NCBI RefSeq assembly: GCF_026914185.1
Contig: NC_070560.1
Coordinates: 3,277,501 to 3,341,500 of the forward strand
DNA length: 64,000 nucleotides
Direction of reading: 5' to 3'
Source: Puccinia triticina
Taxonomy: Eukaryota; Basidiomycota; Pucciniomycetes; Pucciniales; Pucciniaceae
The number at the start of each line of letters is the position of its first letter. Position 1 is the first letter of the stretch. Shown here piece by piece: positions 1 through 12,345 of the stretch. Position numbers and translations under genes: made by a program. The notes under the pieces are model-generated. The model did not search any database and had not been told where the DNA came from. It was given only the letters and a program-made list of their open reading frames with translations.

Positions 1-272
1 AATGTAATCTCTGGGAAATGGATACACAATTCCCACCAGAATCCGTAATATTCAAGCCTTTGGTGACTGCGAATAAATGGTGCAGATGTGCTACTTCAAG
101 ATTCACAAAAATCCCGGAACTCGGCAAGGAAGTGAAGAAACCAGCCGCAATTGGCATATGTGGTTGATACAGGAAGAGCTGGACCAATATAGGGGGGGGG
201 GGGGGGGGTGTAAAGAAAAACCGTGGCATCATATTCTCATTCTCATACATTTTTGGTTACTACTACTCTTGT
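1..272. other. No gene seen; poly-G tract
   Basis: No coding region is supported here. The only notable feature is a run of 17 G at 192-208, which may be unreliable in length. Short open frames across it are low-complexity and start or stop arbitrarily. Confidence 0.6.
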
Positions 273-1048
273 CACCAGGGGGGAATCTGTGGCACTCTCC
301 AGGGAGTGCCAAACCATATGTTTCTTGAGTAACCCAGACTGATGTCAACTGCTGGAGCATGTGCAACTCAAGCTTGAACCCACATTGATGTGATTTTCAA
401 CTAAAGCTGATCGGATCTGTAACTGAATATGGTGGAAAAACAGATTGTCACCTTTGCCAATTCAAGACTCCAGTGCAAAACAACTTGAATTTCATTTGAA
501 GTTTTAGTAGGCTCTGGGATTGTGTCATGGGCTACTGTCACAAATTGCAGATACTAGATAGGACAACCATGATTCTTCTGCAAAATCCCGTGAGATAAGA
601 TCCCAAAGTATAAGTCCTGCAGTAGACTGAGATTTGGACCAGTGCGTATATTAGAATTTCAGGGAGGTTGAATTGAACCTCACAGAGCCCAATGTTTAAT
701 AATTTTTATTTAATGGAATCTCAAGACCTCCTGCGTGGTTGGGGTAGGCCCAATGGTGAATTCTTCCTGGAGCCAGGTTGATCTGTGAAGTATGATGGTG
801 GAAGATTGTGGCTGTGGGCCCTGGAGTATGGACATATAATAATATCACTAGAGTCCTTGCTCCACCAGTCCCTTTGCGCCATGATCAAACAGGTGCTGAA
901 TCTGGTACCAACTGCTCATACAAAGTCCAGGTTAGCCTGGGGCTTGGAGCGCACTGTGCTCAGTCCGCTTGTCACTGGGGAGGAGTGCTGGAGTAACACA
1001 GCCTGCAAGGGGTGTTAAGGGGCATCATTTCCCTGTCACTTGTGTGAC

Positions 1049-1147
1049 ATGTCTCCCCTGATGTTTGGCCGAACATTAGGGTGGACACAATGGTCCGTTG
1101 CAAACTGGTGTACACCCTGATGCTTGGCCAAACATCAGGGGAGACAT
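1049..1147. repeat. Long imperfect hairpin
   Basis: The arm at about 1049-1080 (ATGTCTCCCCTGATG...) is mirrored at about 1114-1147 (...CATCAGGGGAGACAT), separated by roughly 33 bp. It lies just before the minisatellite and may be a subterminal structure of the enclosing element. Confidence 0.6.
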
Positions 1148-1189
1148 GACCTTGTAATAATCACACCTGGTCATTGAGGGGAATAAAAA

Positions 1190-3130
1190 ATCTCAATGAC
1201 CAGCTGTAACGGTAATAAAAGGCCAGTACAGGTGCTAGTTATCAAGAGGGTAGCTCCTGTCGATGACGGGTACTGGTGCTGGTCATCGAGCGGAGTGGAA
1301 GCTCCTCTTGATGACAGGTTGGTACCGTTCATCAAGGGGAGTTAGAACTCATCCTGATGAGCGGTAAAGGCACCCCCAAATAAAACTTCTTTATTTGCTA
1401 AAAAAATGGCCCAAGAACCTACACATTGCTGATCTTGCAATGATTGTCCCACCCAGCCTTACTCTTTCAAAGAAGCTTGCAAAAGGTGTTTGAAGTCCAC
1501 ATTTTGCCTGCCCGGCACAAGAATGCCTCTTCGGTTTTCAGGAACCCCTCTTGATGGCCACCAATGTAAGCGGTCATGAAGTGGAGAAGGGAGTATGTAC
1601 TCCATTTGATGGCCAGTTTCCTTGGCAGGCATGTACAGGCGTCGAGAATTCTGCCCGGTGGGAAGGAATCATCCTTGGCAAGCATGCATGTGCAGGTGGT
1701 TGCCGGGGAGCAACCTCGGCAAGGATGGAGACTAGAAGGTGATTTCCGAGGAGCAATATTTCCCCCGGGCCCGGCGAGCCAAGACACCTTCTGTTGTCCG
1801 GCCAGCCAATACACTTCCCTGCCGTCCAGCAAAAGCAGCCTTTCTCGGCTAGCTGGTACGGACTTCTCCATAGTGAAATCCCTCCTGGTGGGCAGGTGCT
1901 CACCAAATAACACTCATCCCAGTGTTGATGAGGTGTACCCGCTGGCCAAGCCGCGGATTCAGAAGGTGCAAGAAACCAATAGGCTCTACAACGTAGTTAA
2001 GTTTTTTTACGCTGTCGTCGTCCTGGTGGATGATCAACTGTTGCTGATTGTATCATTGCAACTGCCTCTCTTTTCGGAATTAAAGAAGTTTTATTCAATT
2101 CCTCACGGTAAAGTGGGTCATTGAGAGGAGGTGTTACTTCCCTCGATGACTAGTACAGCTGGCCATTGAGAGGAGCTGACACTCTGCTCAATGACCAGAA
2201 CCAACCGGTCATCAAGAGGAACTGTCACTCTGCTCGACGACCAGCACCAATTGGTCATCAAGAAAATGTGTAACTCCCCAATGACCAGTACTGGATTTCA
2301 TTGAAGGGAGTTACAACTCCTCTTGATGACCGGTCATCCGGAAGAGTTGTAACTCCCCTCGATCAAATCCTGTACTGGTCATCGAAGGGAGTAGCAACTC
2401 CTATCAATGAACGACTATACTGGTCATTGGGATGAGTTGTAACTCCTCTTGATGACTGGTATAGTAGGTCATCGAGAGGATGTACAACTCCTCCTGATGA
2501 CTGATCTGTACTGGTCATCGGGAGTATTTGTTACTCCCCTCAATGACCAGCACAGACTGGTCGTTGAGAAGGGTTAAACCTTGCCTCGATGACTTGTCTG
2601 TCCGGTCATTGAGAGGAGCTGCAAGACTTACAAGGGCCAGCCGGGACCGGTCCTCAAGAGGAGGTGTAACTCCCCTCGATGACCAGTACAGATGGACATC
2701 AAAGGGAGTCACCACTTCTTGATGACCAGATAGGAGGTGAAACTTCCCCTTGATAGGTCAGTACTGGTCATCAAGGGGAGTTACATTAACCCTGATGAAC
2801 TTACCCTTGATGGCCGGTCATACTGGTCACCAAGGGGAGTTACATTAACCCTGATGGATGAAAGGTACAAACCAGTAATCAGGAGGAGTTGTCACTCCAA
2901 GTCTCCCCTCAATGACCACCTGTACCGGTCATCAAGGGGAGTTACAACTCCTCCCATAGACTGGTACAGACCAGTCATCAGGAGGAGTTTTTACTCCCCT
3001 CAATGACCAACTGTACCAGTCATCAAGGGGAGTTACAAATCCAGCGGGTACTAACAGGTCTTCCAGAGGAGTTTTTACTCTCCTCAAAAAACCGGGACAA
3101 AAGAATCATTGGCAGGAGCTGTACTTCCCA
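1190..3130. repeat. Palindromic minisatellite, units about 45-60 bp
   Basis: Dozens of degenerate units alternate GGTCATCAAGAGGAG with its near reverse complement CTCCTCTTGATGACC, so each unit can fold on itself. Spacing between GGTCAT motifs is about 45-60 bp. Variant positions often run through CTCGATG, CTTGATG and CTCAATG, the three states expected when a CpG decays by transition on either strand. Between about 1400 and 2120 the repeat is interrupted by GC-richer sequence with no supported gene. Confidence 0.85.
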
Positions 3131-3779
3131 ATAGGTAGACTATGCAGCAAAATTGTTGGACAAAGCCAACCCTGCCAGAAAAAAGAATATAAGAGACTAT
3201 TGTGACTTGAAGATAAAACTGTGTATACACTTCATCTCAAAATGGCTTTGATGAGTGATCACCAGTTGGCTTAAACACACAACATACCCATTTGAACATA
3301 ATTATTGCAGATGCTCTTGGTCAACAGAAAAAACTCAATGCTTATGGAGAGGGAATTGAACCTCAGTCATTGTCATGCTCTGCCAAATCACAATATGAAA
3401 GACAATGAAATCTAGACTTATGAGTAACATAGACTACAGTTGAACAAAAATTCATGAGGAGTGAATTGTGAGTTCAAACTATTCAACATGTCAAATCATC
3501 ATACTAACATGAAATAGTTTCTAATGAGTTATAAAAACAATCAAACAAAAGTTGCACACTGACATTGAAATGAATTCAGACCATTTGACTGATAAAGTTA
3601 CAGCCTGGCACTCCCTGGAGAGTGCCACAGATTCCCCCCTGGTGTGTCCCCCAAAAAACTTCATACAATTGGGGTGAGTACCTTATCCACCAAATTTCCC
3701 ATTCATACATCTGGGGTGCATTCATTTTTTGTTTTTTGACCAAAAATTCATACATCTTTGTTACTGTGTTCCATAGGGG

Positions 3780-4310
3780 CTTTCCTGGGTCCTGACACCC
3801 TCCACTTGAGTACCAATAATTTATTGAGTGGGGACAACCTCCACTCAATGGTGGTTTGCAATGTCATCAAGTCAATACATACTCCAATTGATGACCCTGT
3901 TTACTGGCAATGGATTGGAGAACTCCACTTGATGACCATGTATACTTGCCATTGAGTGGAGACATCCTCTGCTCAATGACCAGTTTTTAAGGCCATCATG
4001 TGGAGGTTTTCTCCTCCCAATGTCCAATGTGTACTGGCCATCAAGTGGAGACACAGTCCACTTGATTACAGGGCACTGGGATGTGAAAATCCCAGCTCAA
4101 TGACCAGCAACTAATGTTTGTTGATTGGAGCCTTCCTCAGCCTGGAGAACCAGCATGCACCACACATTGCGCTGGGAGAGTCCCAGCTCAACAGCCAGCA
4201 TGTACTGGCGATTCAGCTGGGCTTTTCCGAGATCTGTGGACAGTATGTACTGCCTACTGAGCCCATAAAATCCCTGGCTTGATGACCACTATGTACTGGT
4301 CATTGGGTTT
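3780..4310. repeat. Second, more diverged palindromic array
   Basis: Units such as CCACTCAATG / GTCATCAAGTGGAG alternate in both orientations, related in design to the 1.2-3.1 kb array but outside the 39-bp inverted repeats. No gene is visible. Confidence 0.7.
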
Positions 4311-4420
4311 GAGCTAAGATGTAAGGGTTGTGTCCCTTCACTGGAGCGGATGGCGGATGAGTGGTGGAACAGGCGCAGAGGAGACGTTCTAGGACCAAAC
4401 AGGGGGGGCTTTGGATTGCA

Positions 4421-4994
4421 CTGGCTCAGAGAGACTGCATGTCAGTTCTCCCCTGAGAGGAAGAAGAAAGAAAGAGAGAGGGAACAATGTTGAAGCTATG
4501 ACTTGTCCGTGGCAACCAAAAGAGCAAAAAAGAGAATGAGCTCCGTGGCTCAAGAGAGTGAAGGGCAGTGAGGATGAATCTCTCACCGGATGCAGCTCAG
4601 TTTGGGGCGCGGAAAAAGATGGAGGAGAACCAATGGTTTGATTCACATGTAACTAGTACGGTATAAGTAGACTATGTACATGTGGTCAAACTGTGGGTGA
4701 GATGAAAATGAATATTCAAAAAAAAATAACTGAGGCTCATGAGTGAATGTCACACAAAAAGATAAGACATGCTAGAGAGTTGATAAGTCAGGGATGTCAG
4801 GGTTCAAAGACTACAAGACATGTGGACAGACATACATAACTAGACACTGTACAGATTATGATGAGTGAAAGAAAACAAAGAGCAGAAGGTGTTAAAGGAT
4901 CTGGGAATTTGGGGTGAGTAAGAGAAAGAGACAAAGTTTCAACAAACAAAGGAAGAGAGCTTCCCTGGCTCAGAGAGACTGCATGTCAGTTCTC
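4421..4994. repeat. 30-bp direct repeat, 544 bp apart
   Basis: The sequence beginning CTGGCTCAGAGAGACTGCAT occurs at 4421-4450 and again at 4965-4994, identical over 30 bp and followed in both places by a purine-rich stretch. It may be a short terminal repeat of a decayed element. No coding capacity is supported in 4311-5110. Confidence 0.55.
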
Positions 4995-5116
4995 TGCTGA
5001 GCCAAGGAAGAAAGGGGAATGGGCTATATACAAGTCTGTGAAAGGGCTTGTATCATCTGATGACATCTTGTAAGCCCAACATAGGAGGGGGCTTACATCA
5101 GAGTCAGGGTGTAAAC

Positions 5117-5160
5117 GGGTTGGGTTTGGGTCAAAAAACAGCGCCCAAACCCAACCCAAC
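5117..5160. repeat. Hairpin of GGGTTGGGTTTGGGT type
   Basis: GGGTTGGGTTTGGGT at about 5117-5131 is followed by its reverse complement at about 5144-5158. It looks like the end of a small inverted-repeat element. It is not a TTAGGG telomere repeat. Confidence 0.5.
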
Positions 5161-5211
5161 GTTTAACGCGGGTCGGGTTGGGTCGCAGCAGTGTAGCCGC
5201 CTTGAACTCTA

Positions 5212-5359
5212 GTAAAATCATAAAATCATAAAACTTTTGGGTGATAATTTTTTATGTAGTACCATTTTCAAACAATTGCTCTGTTTTGAGTGTTTGGGTG
5301 GTACAGATTTTTTCTGCTTAAAATTTTATGATTTTATGCAAGTCAACTTTGAACACCTT
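5212..5359. repeat. Degenerate relative of the 5369-5550 MITE
   Basis: The left side has tandem AAATCATAAAATCATAAAA, and the right side has TTTTATGATTTTATGC followed by CAACTTTGAACACC. This is the same terminal layout as the intact MITE next to it, but with a diverged core. Confidence 0.55.
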
Positions 5360-5368
5360 AAATCAATT

Positions 5369-5550
5369 ATGGTGTTCAAAGTTGGTTTAATGCATAATTT
5401 TATGCATGCATAAATCATAAAATCATAAAAATATTTTGGTGAGGAAATTTTGTATCACATAATCAGACAGTCATATCCCCTGCAAAAAAGATTCTATGAT
5501 TTTATGATTTATGCATGCATAAAATTATGCAAACCAACTTTGAACACCAT
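5369..5550. mobile_element. MITE copy A (GGTGTTCAAAGTTGG termini)
   Basis: A 182-bp nearly palindromic element. Long inverted repeats start ATGGTGTTCAAAGTTGG and include TATGCATGCATAAATCATAAA. A nearly identical 179-bp copy lies at 42372-42550. Copy B is flanked by TA on both sides of TGGTGTTC...GAACACCA, suggesting a TA target site as in Tc1/mariner MITEs. Copy A keeps TA only on the left. Confidence 0.85.
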
Positions 5551-5720
5551 GAATAGAGGACAAGGCTGCCATCCCAGGATAGTAAGGCCCCAATTATAAA
5601 TGGAATTTTGAGATAATTTTGAAATTGTTTTGAAATCAAAACCAACTTCGTTTTGAGTTCTTTTCATTTCAAAATAATCCCAAACCTCTTCAAACACACC
5701 CGGGAGGGGTGTTTGAGATT

Positions 5721-6225
5721 TGTAAAAATCATGGCCATGTCACACCTGTGACATCTCTTTCCCTTCTCACTCGACTCCTCTTCCTTAACCCATTCCTTTC
5801 TCACTCACTCTTTCCTTCAACAGTCAACTCACTCATTTCCTCAAACAATCACCTCTTCGATCTCAATCCTCAATCCTTGACTCCTCAAACCAACTCACCC
5901 CTCAACAACTCATTCTTACTTTTTATCCTCTTCTCATTCCCCTTTCTTCATCCTCTCTCGAACTCAAGTCCTTCCTGTCTGGTGAGATCACTCTTCAATC
6001 CACAGCTCTCCAGATACTTCAAACTGATCACTTTGTTCTCAGTCTATTGTCCTACTCTTGTCCTTCTCTTCCAAGCCCATCTCAAAACTCCTGTCCTAAC
6101 TCAAGTCTCTGTTGATCTCAATTTTGGTTCTCAGTTTCATTTCACTTTTGTTCACTTCTCATTTCTAACTTGTTTCTCTTTAAGTGTGTCGGCTTCACCT
6201 AGCAATTCAATTCACAAATCTTTTA
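5721..6225 (+). repeat. Copia 1, 5' LTR
   Basis: 505 bp, pyrimidine-rich. It differs from the 3' LTR at 5878 (T for C), 5959 (C for T), 6012 (A for G) and 6190 (C for T). In each case one of the two copies retains CG and the other has TG or CA. Confidence 0.95.
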
Positions 6226-6253
6226 CGGTTAAAAGCCTACGACCGATTGATTT

Positions 6254-9200
6254 ATGTCTGGTGAAGCCGGCGCAGGACAACAGCAGATACCGTCGTTTGT
6301 AATAACCAATACAACGGGAATGGCAGGCTCAACGAATAACGATGGCTTCCGACAAGCTATGCTCAAAACGGCTCTTGAAACGACGCCGCAGCTATCAGAA
6401 GAGAATTACTCGATTTGGAAGGACAAGATGACGGCGCTGCTAGAGTTACGGGGGGTACTTACTGCTCTCAATTCTCAGCCACCAAACGTTATACCTCTAG
6501 CAGAAGACGTCAATGCGGAACTGAAACTGCTCTTCATATCAAAGATGGACAGCGTGACTCATAACAACATAGTCACGGCAGACAACAGAGGCTCAGCAAA
6601 AGACCTCTGGAAGGCTATCAAGGACCGGTTTGCTTCTGACGAATCCGCCAACCGTGCTTGAGTGTTCAATGAATTCCTATACGTCAGATTCAAGGAAGAC
6701 GCTCTAGAAGCCTTTGTGACGGATATCAAAGTTGCGATCAAGAAACTCGTCAATGTGGGAATCTATCTCCCTCAAGACATACTCGCCTATCTAATACTCT
6801 TCAAACTTCCGGACACCCTACAACTCCTCAAGCGGCAGATTATGCACTCTGACAAAAATCTAACGGTCCAGTTTGTATGCAATCATCTAACGCAGTTCAA
6901 CAACAAGAACCGTGCAGAAGTGAAGGAATCTTCCTCTTCAACACAAGCTGCGCTTCTGTCAACAAGAAACCAGAAGTCTAATCAAAAAGGAGGACAGGGA
7001 TTGTTGGGATCGAACGGCTCTAAGAGGTGCACGTCGGGGTTTCACAATCCGAAACAAGATTCAAATCACTCGGCGGACTTGTGCTGGCATCTCAACTCCG
7101 ACAAAGCTCCTGATTGGTGGAAAGAGGCACAGGCCAAATATCTTGCCAACAAAAACGGCAACAACGTCAACTACTACTTGTTGTTAGTCACACTTTGGAC
7201 CGAGATAGGAAACCCCAAGTTCAAAATAGTCCTCAACAGCGGTGCATCAGCTCACATTTTCAATGACACCAAATTCTTTGACAGAATCAACCTTAGTGAT
7301 GGAGACGTTATTCGTACCGGTAAAGAAGGTGCAACCCTACCAATCAAGGGCATAGGTCGAGTAACTCTACAATGGGGACAGTCAACCATCTCCATCGACG
7401 GCTGCCTGTATGTTCCGGACATCGTCATCAATCTTGTCAGCGCCGGAGTCTTGCTAGAGAGAGGGTGTGAAATATCAGCAAAGAAAGACAGCTTCGTAGT
7501 CTCGAAGGACAACATCTGTCGCTTCCAAGGAAGAGTCAAAAACAATCTCTTTGTTGTAGACAATCCAGACGCAGTAGGAGGGACAGTCAACTACTCTGCT
7601 AATTATGCTCAAAGCTCAGCGGAATCGCTCAGATTGATACATGAAAAGTTCGGTCACGCTTCTCTTCAACGCATAGACCAGTTCATCCCGTCTTCAATTT
7701 CAAAAGCAGAGAGGGACGACTTCAAATGCAAAGCTTGCGCTCTTTTGAAAATCACGAAGCAGCCTTTCAAAAATGAATCTCAACCTGCATCAAAAGTCTT
7801 CGAGCGAATTCACCTTGACTTGATCGGTCCCATCACGCCAGAATCAAAAATCAAGTCCAGGTTCATCCTCACGCTCGTCGACAACTTCTCTGGATACCTT
7901 GCAGGATTTCCCATAGGAAAGAAGGACAATACGACCAATGTCCTAATAAACCTACTTGAATCTGAAGCTAAACGCCGAGGATACTTCCCCAACCTGATCT
8001 GCTCAGACGGAGGAGGTGAATTTGTGGGGGACAGGTTAGTCAGCTTCCTTGAGAAAAATCACATTCAAAGACTAATATCCAAACCTTACCACCCTGAACA
8101 CAATGGTAGAGCGGAGCGAGCAAACAGAACTATTGTCGAATCCATGCGTGCAACGTTTTGTTCTTCAGGGATGTTGAAAAACTTTTGGCATGAAGTAGTT
8201 AAATCCTGTTGTCTCATGTTGAATCAAATTCCTTGCAAGGGCGAATTACAATCACCCTACGAGATTGTTCACGGAAGAAAAATTCTGGACAATTTCCTCA
8301 AGCCTCTCGGCACTACCACAGTGGTACTGAACATGAAAAGAGTGAAATGTCGAAAGTTCGAAGGCAAGGGTCAAGAAGGAGTCCTTGTAGGCTTCAATGC
8401 GATGCTCCAATCGTACAGAATCATCTTGCAAAGCGGCACTATCGTGGACTCAAAACACGTCCGATTCCTCAAGATGCCTCAAGGAGAACCGACTTCTGCG
8501 GACTGGGAAGAGTTTCACCCTGACAAAACTCTCGAGTTGCCGGAATCAGGACATAATCAAGTTCGAACCGAACAGACTCAGGAAGACCCTAACAATTCCG
8601 AGTCTGTGAGTCAGCAGGAGATCATTCAGGACGAAGAGATCAATGACTCCTCAGACTCAGAATCAGACAAGACAGTCTCACAAATTCTCAATCCCAAAGC
8701 TCCCAATCAACCAAAAGAAACCAAACCACAAGGCAGAACTTTAAGGGATCTATCAATCATCAAACCGCCAGTCCGATTCGGTTTCCATCACTACTACGAA
8801 CCAAACTCTTTCGAATCAGCAATAAGATGTGCAGATGAGAAATTCTGGAAGGACTTGATCAAGAAGGAAGTCAACTCGATCGAGAACCACCAAGTATGGG
8901 ATGACCATTTCGATGAACCACCTAACCCGCTAGACACAACGTGGGTATTCAAGATCAAGGACAACTGCCACGGCAACCCTCTCAAGCACAAGGCAAGACT
9001 TTGTGTACAAGGATTCAATCAAATCGAAGGTATCGACCATGGTGAAACATTCGCTCCAACGGGAAAAGTCTCAACTCTTTGGATGATTCTCCTTTACGCA
9101 CTCCATCAAAACTTATTGATTACTCAGTTTGATGTCCAAGGAGCCTTTCTACATGCACCTCTATCTGAAGACATATACATCAAAACCCCGAAAGGAGTGA

Positions 9201-10401
9201 ATAGAAGCGCTCCATACCTCAAACTCAAAAAGGCCCTGTACGGACTTAAGCAGGCACCAAAGAACTGGTACAAAACGCTCGGGTCCTGGCTTGAAACAGT
9301 TGGTTTTCACGAATCAAACTGCAATCCCTGTCTATACTTGTGCGACGATCAGGTCTCCCGTCTATTCTTCCATGTAGACGACTTGATTCTAGTGGGACCA
9401 AGAAACAACTTCAAAGAAAAATTTGAGCAACGTTTTTCCAACTCGTCTTGTCATGATCCCAATACCATTCTTGGCATGAAGTTTGAAAGATCGGTAACAA
9501 GATTCTCCTGTCACAACCAAAACACATTGAACATGGTCTAGAAGAACTCGGTTTAACCAACTGCAAACCTTCCACAACACCACTCACTCCCAATCTCAAA
9601 TTGAAGGAGGCCTCGGACAAAGACCATGCCTTATTCAAAAAGGAGAATATCAATTACCGATCTGCTATTGGTCTCATGAATTACATCGCCGGTTATACTC
9701 GCCCGGACATCAGCTTTGCCGTCTCAAGCCTAGCTTGTTTTTCAATCAAACCTGGAATGTCCCATTGGCATGAGGTCAAGAAAGTGTGGCAATACATTCG
9801 ACACACCAAAGACATGAAACTCACTCTAGAAATTCGGAATCCCAATGAGTTACTAGAAATATACAGCGACGCTTCCTGGGGCGATGATCCGATCTACAGG
9901 ACTTCTCAATCTGGATATCTGTGCTACTTGTTCGGAGCTTTGGTTTCATGGAACAGTTGCAGACAACACAATGTGACATATTCCTCCACTGAAGCTGAAC
10001 TAAATCCTCTAGTCAACGCTTTCCACGAAGGTACCTGGTTGAAGGCTCTGCTGTCCGACATATGGGACCTGCAAGTGGATACCGCCACACACTACATCAA
10101 CAACAAAGAACTCAATGAACGACTAATGATGGACGACCATGAATTCAAAGAAAAATTTGCAACCTCCCATTACATCGACAACAAGGGCCTCGACGACAAA
10201 TTGAAGAAATTTGGTTCCAACCCAAAAACAAGACATATTGACCTCAAGACCAAGGGAATTCGACAAGAACTTAAGCACAAAAACATCAAGATTGTCCTTA
10301 TCCGCACTTTTGACATGCTTGCCGACGCCTTAACAAAAGCTGCTCCTAAGTCTTCCGTTTCAAATCTCACAAAAACCATCGATCCAACCTTCTCAGCCTG
10401 A
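6254..10401 (+). pseudogene. Copia 1 gag-pol polyprotein, broken
   Basis: Starts at ATG 6254, 28 bp after the LTR. In order: a Copia gag domain (NYSIWKDKM), an atypical zinc motif with C-x4-HNP and a later CW pair (about 7027-7090), protease with NSGAS where families have DSGAS (Asn codon 7235-7237), the integrase zinc region (HEKFGHAS...CKAC), integrase core with SDGGGEF and NGRAERANR, RT with FDVQGAFLHAPL and HVDDLILVG, and RNase H with SDASWGDD. Breaks: an in-frame TGA at 6659-6661 inside gag, and a one-base deletion around 9505-9512 just after the RT thumb, moving the rest to another frame until the stop at 10401. The element should not make a functional polyprotein. Confidence 0.93.
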
Positions 10402-10420
10402 TCTCTCCAGCCACGGGGAG

Positions 10421-10925
10421 TGTAAAAATCATGGCCATGTCACACCTGTGACATCTCTTTCCCTTCTCACTCGACTCCTCTTCCTTAACCCATTCCTTTC
10501 TCACTCACTCTTTCCTTCAACAGTCAACTCACTCATTTCCTCAAACAATCACCTCTTCGATCTCAATCCTCAATCCTCGACTCCTCAAACCAACTCACCC
10601 CTCAACAACTCATTCTTACTTTTTATCCTCTTCTCATTCCCCTTTCTTCATCCTCTCTTGAACTCAAGTCCTTCCTGTCTGGTGAGATCACTCTTCAATC
10701 CACAGCTCTCCGGATACTTCAAACTGATCACTTTGTTCTCAGTCTATTGTCCTACTCTTGTCCTTCTCTTCCAAGCCCATCTCAAAACTCCTGTCCTAAC
10801 TCAAGTCTCTGTTGATCTCAATTTTGGTTCTCAGTTTCATTTCACTTTTGTTCACTTCTCATTTCTAACTTGTTTCTCTTTAAGTGTGTTGGCTTCACCT
10901 AGCAATTCAATTCACAAATCTTTTA
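10421..10925 (+). repeat. Copia 1, 3' LTR
   Basis: 505 bp, about 99.2% identical to the 5' LTR, followed by the AGATT target duplication. The internal sequence of the interrupted Harbinger-type MITE resumes immediately afterwards. Confidence 0.95.
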
Positions 10926-10930
10926 AGATT

Positions 10931-12345
10931 CCAGAATCTCAAAATCCGAGGAATCAAAATTTTGAACAGGCAGTATGCCTGTATGGTTGCCAGGCCACTG
11001 GTGCCTCAGACCCCCCCCCCCCATTTAATGGCTGTACTGGGTTGGCGGAGTTCACCGGGCGGGGGTCGGCTGACACATGAAAAAAACTGCTGCTGCAATT
11101 GTGCAATATATGTACCGGATTGCACGATTGCACTCACTGAGAAAAAAACAGATGGCCCCCTTACAAACACCTCCAGGCAGCCCGGGACCACCAGGGGCAA
11201 TATGATCCTGCCCTTGGCGGCGGGACCACGGGACAAAACGCACATCAATACAGCTACAATCTTGCCGCAGATTATCCGAACGCGTTATTCTGCTTGTTCC
11301 AAAGCCAAGTGGCGAGGAGCTGATTCGTTGAGTCAATCATTGGGAGGGGGATCATCGTGTGCGTGTTGGCCTGGCGAGGTGTGCGGGTTCTTTTTTGGTT
11401 CAGACAGCCAAGGCTGAACAGGCAAGCTGTATTCTATCCAGCTTGCCCGTGTCACAGACATATCGCCCCTGCCTGCCCACTCCGGCAGGCTACTTGCTCA
11501 GGGATGCACAATTGTTTATATGTGCACCCTGTTGTTTGAAGTTTTTCCGAGAGGATTTTGAAATCAAAAATCTTTCATTTTGATTTCATTTCCGTTTCAA
11601 AATTCTCTTCAAATACTTTCAAAATATAACTCGAAATTTTGTTTATAATTGGGGCCTAAATGGAGGAACTGTGTGAAGGAGGGATCCTGATTGAGAAATC
11701 AAGAATCAACTTCAGTTCAATCTTGAAGAGTCTGATTTTTGGATTTTTGTGATCTTGCAAAAATTCCAAGTTCGGCCTCTCTGTGAGACAGAGATCACCC
11801 TGCGGGGCTCTCCTCCAGAGAGGCTTGGTTAAGCTCGTACATAGCCACTTGCCCTCTGAAACGACGGTACTTGTGTCAAGCGCTCCTTTCCCTGAGGTCA
11901 AATTTGATGCCTCGCTTTTATTCGTAAAATGCCAGGTCCCAAAATCAAGCGGTTTGCCCCTACAAGCTATCATATATACATTATTCCCGTTGAAAGGATC
12001 AGAAGAATTGCTATACGCAAGCTTTCCTGGTTTAGCTTATGAAGGTGAGCCGTGCATCTGTCTTGAAGCATTGTTTTTTGCGCCGATTCGGTCTTTTGGG
12101 AAGATAGTTCGATCATCAATTTATTTGTGGATGCTTCCTCTCTTTAGATGATCGGGCGTTGTTCCTTTTGCCACAGTCGTACTTGTCCAAATCCAATCTA
12201 GCGCGATCCACAAATCTTGGACGGAGATGGATGTGTGAGCGTTGCTCATGTGTCGCTTTGAGAGGAGCAGAAGAAGGTGACGAAATTGGCACTTCCCAAC
12301 GGCACTGTTTTGATCCTCAATACTTATGCATTTGTGGCTCTTATA
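10931..12345. other. MITE interior, then upstream region of the next gene
   Basis: 10931-11656 is the remainder of the split MITE; it is GC-rich in the middle and includes a C run near 11011. 11660-12345 holds several frames without clear coding character. It probably contains the promoter and 5' untranslated region of the gene starting at 12346. No RNA gene was recognised. Confidence 0.45.

Larger units (their letters stand above)
273..3644. mobile_element. Non-autonomous TIR element packed with palindromic repeats (CACTA-like?)
   Basis: A 39-bp sequence starting CACCAGGGGGG at 273-311 recurs as an exact reverse complement at 3606-3644. The repeat itself contains a hairpin (GGCACTC/GAGTGCC arms). 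The flanks TGT (270-272) and TGT (3645-3647) could be a 3-bp target duplication. Ends starting CAC, a 3-bp duplication and large internal repeat arrays are typical of CACTA/EnSpm elements, so a non-autonomous member is my best guess. No transposase is visible inside. The inverted repeat is seen directly; the superfamily is inference. Confidence 0.55.
5721..10925 (+). mobile_element. Ty1/Copia LTR retrotransposon 1
   Basis: A complete element of 5205 bp. The 505-bp LTRs (5721-6225 and 10421-10925) start TGTAAAAATC and end TCTTTTA, so the 3' terminus is TA rather than the usual CA. A 5-bp target duplication AGATT flanks it (5716-5720 and 10926-10930). A purine tract (CGGGGAG) precedes the 3' LTR. 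The LTRs differ at four sites out of 505, all CpG transitions. The internal order gag, protease, integrase, RT, RNase H is the Copia order. Confidence 0.95.
5586..11656. mobile_element. Harbinger-type MITE split by a Copia element
   Basis: The left end GGCCCCAATTATAAA (5586-5600) and right end TTTATAATTGGGGCC (11642-11656) are reverse complements. Similarity continues inward for more than 100 bp (AATTTTGA, TTTGAAATCAAAA, CTTCAAACA blocks). Both ends abut TAA (5583-5585 and 11657-11659), the classic 3-bp PIF/Harbinger target duplication. Without the Copia insertion the element would be about 860 bp. No transposase is encoded. A decayed Harbinger transposase lies 25 kb away in this window. Confidence 0.75.

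Noticed and set aside
1467..2124. Overlapping frames of 110-182 residues on both strands
   Set aside because: They overlap each other antisense, show no family resemblance and lie inside a repeat-filled element.
5117..5160. Telomere-like GGGTTGGGTTTGGG
   Set aside because: Only one short hairpin, not tandem TTAGGG.
5709..6302. 197-residue hydrophobic open frame, repeated as 210 residues at 10448-11080
   Set aside because: Both are translations of the pyrimidine-rich Copia 1 LTRs; duplication comes from the LTR pair, not from a gene family.
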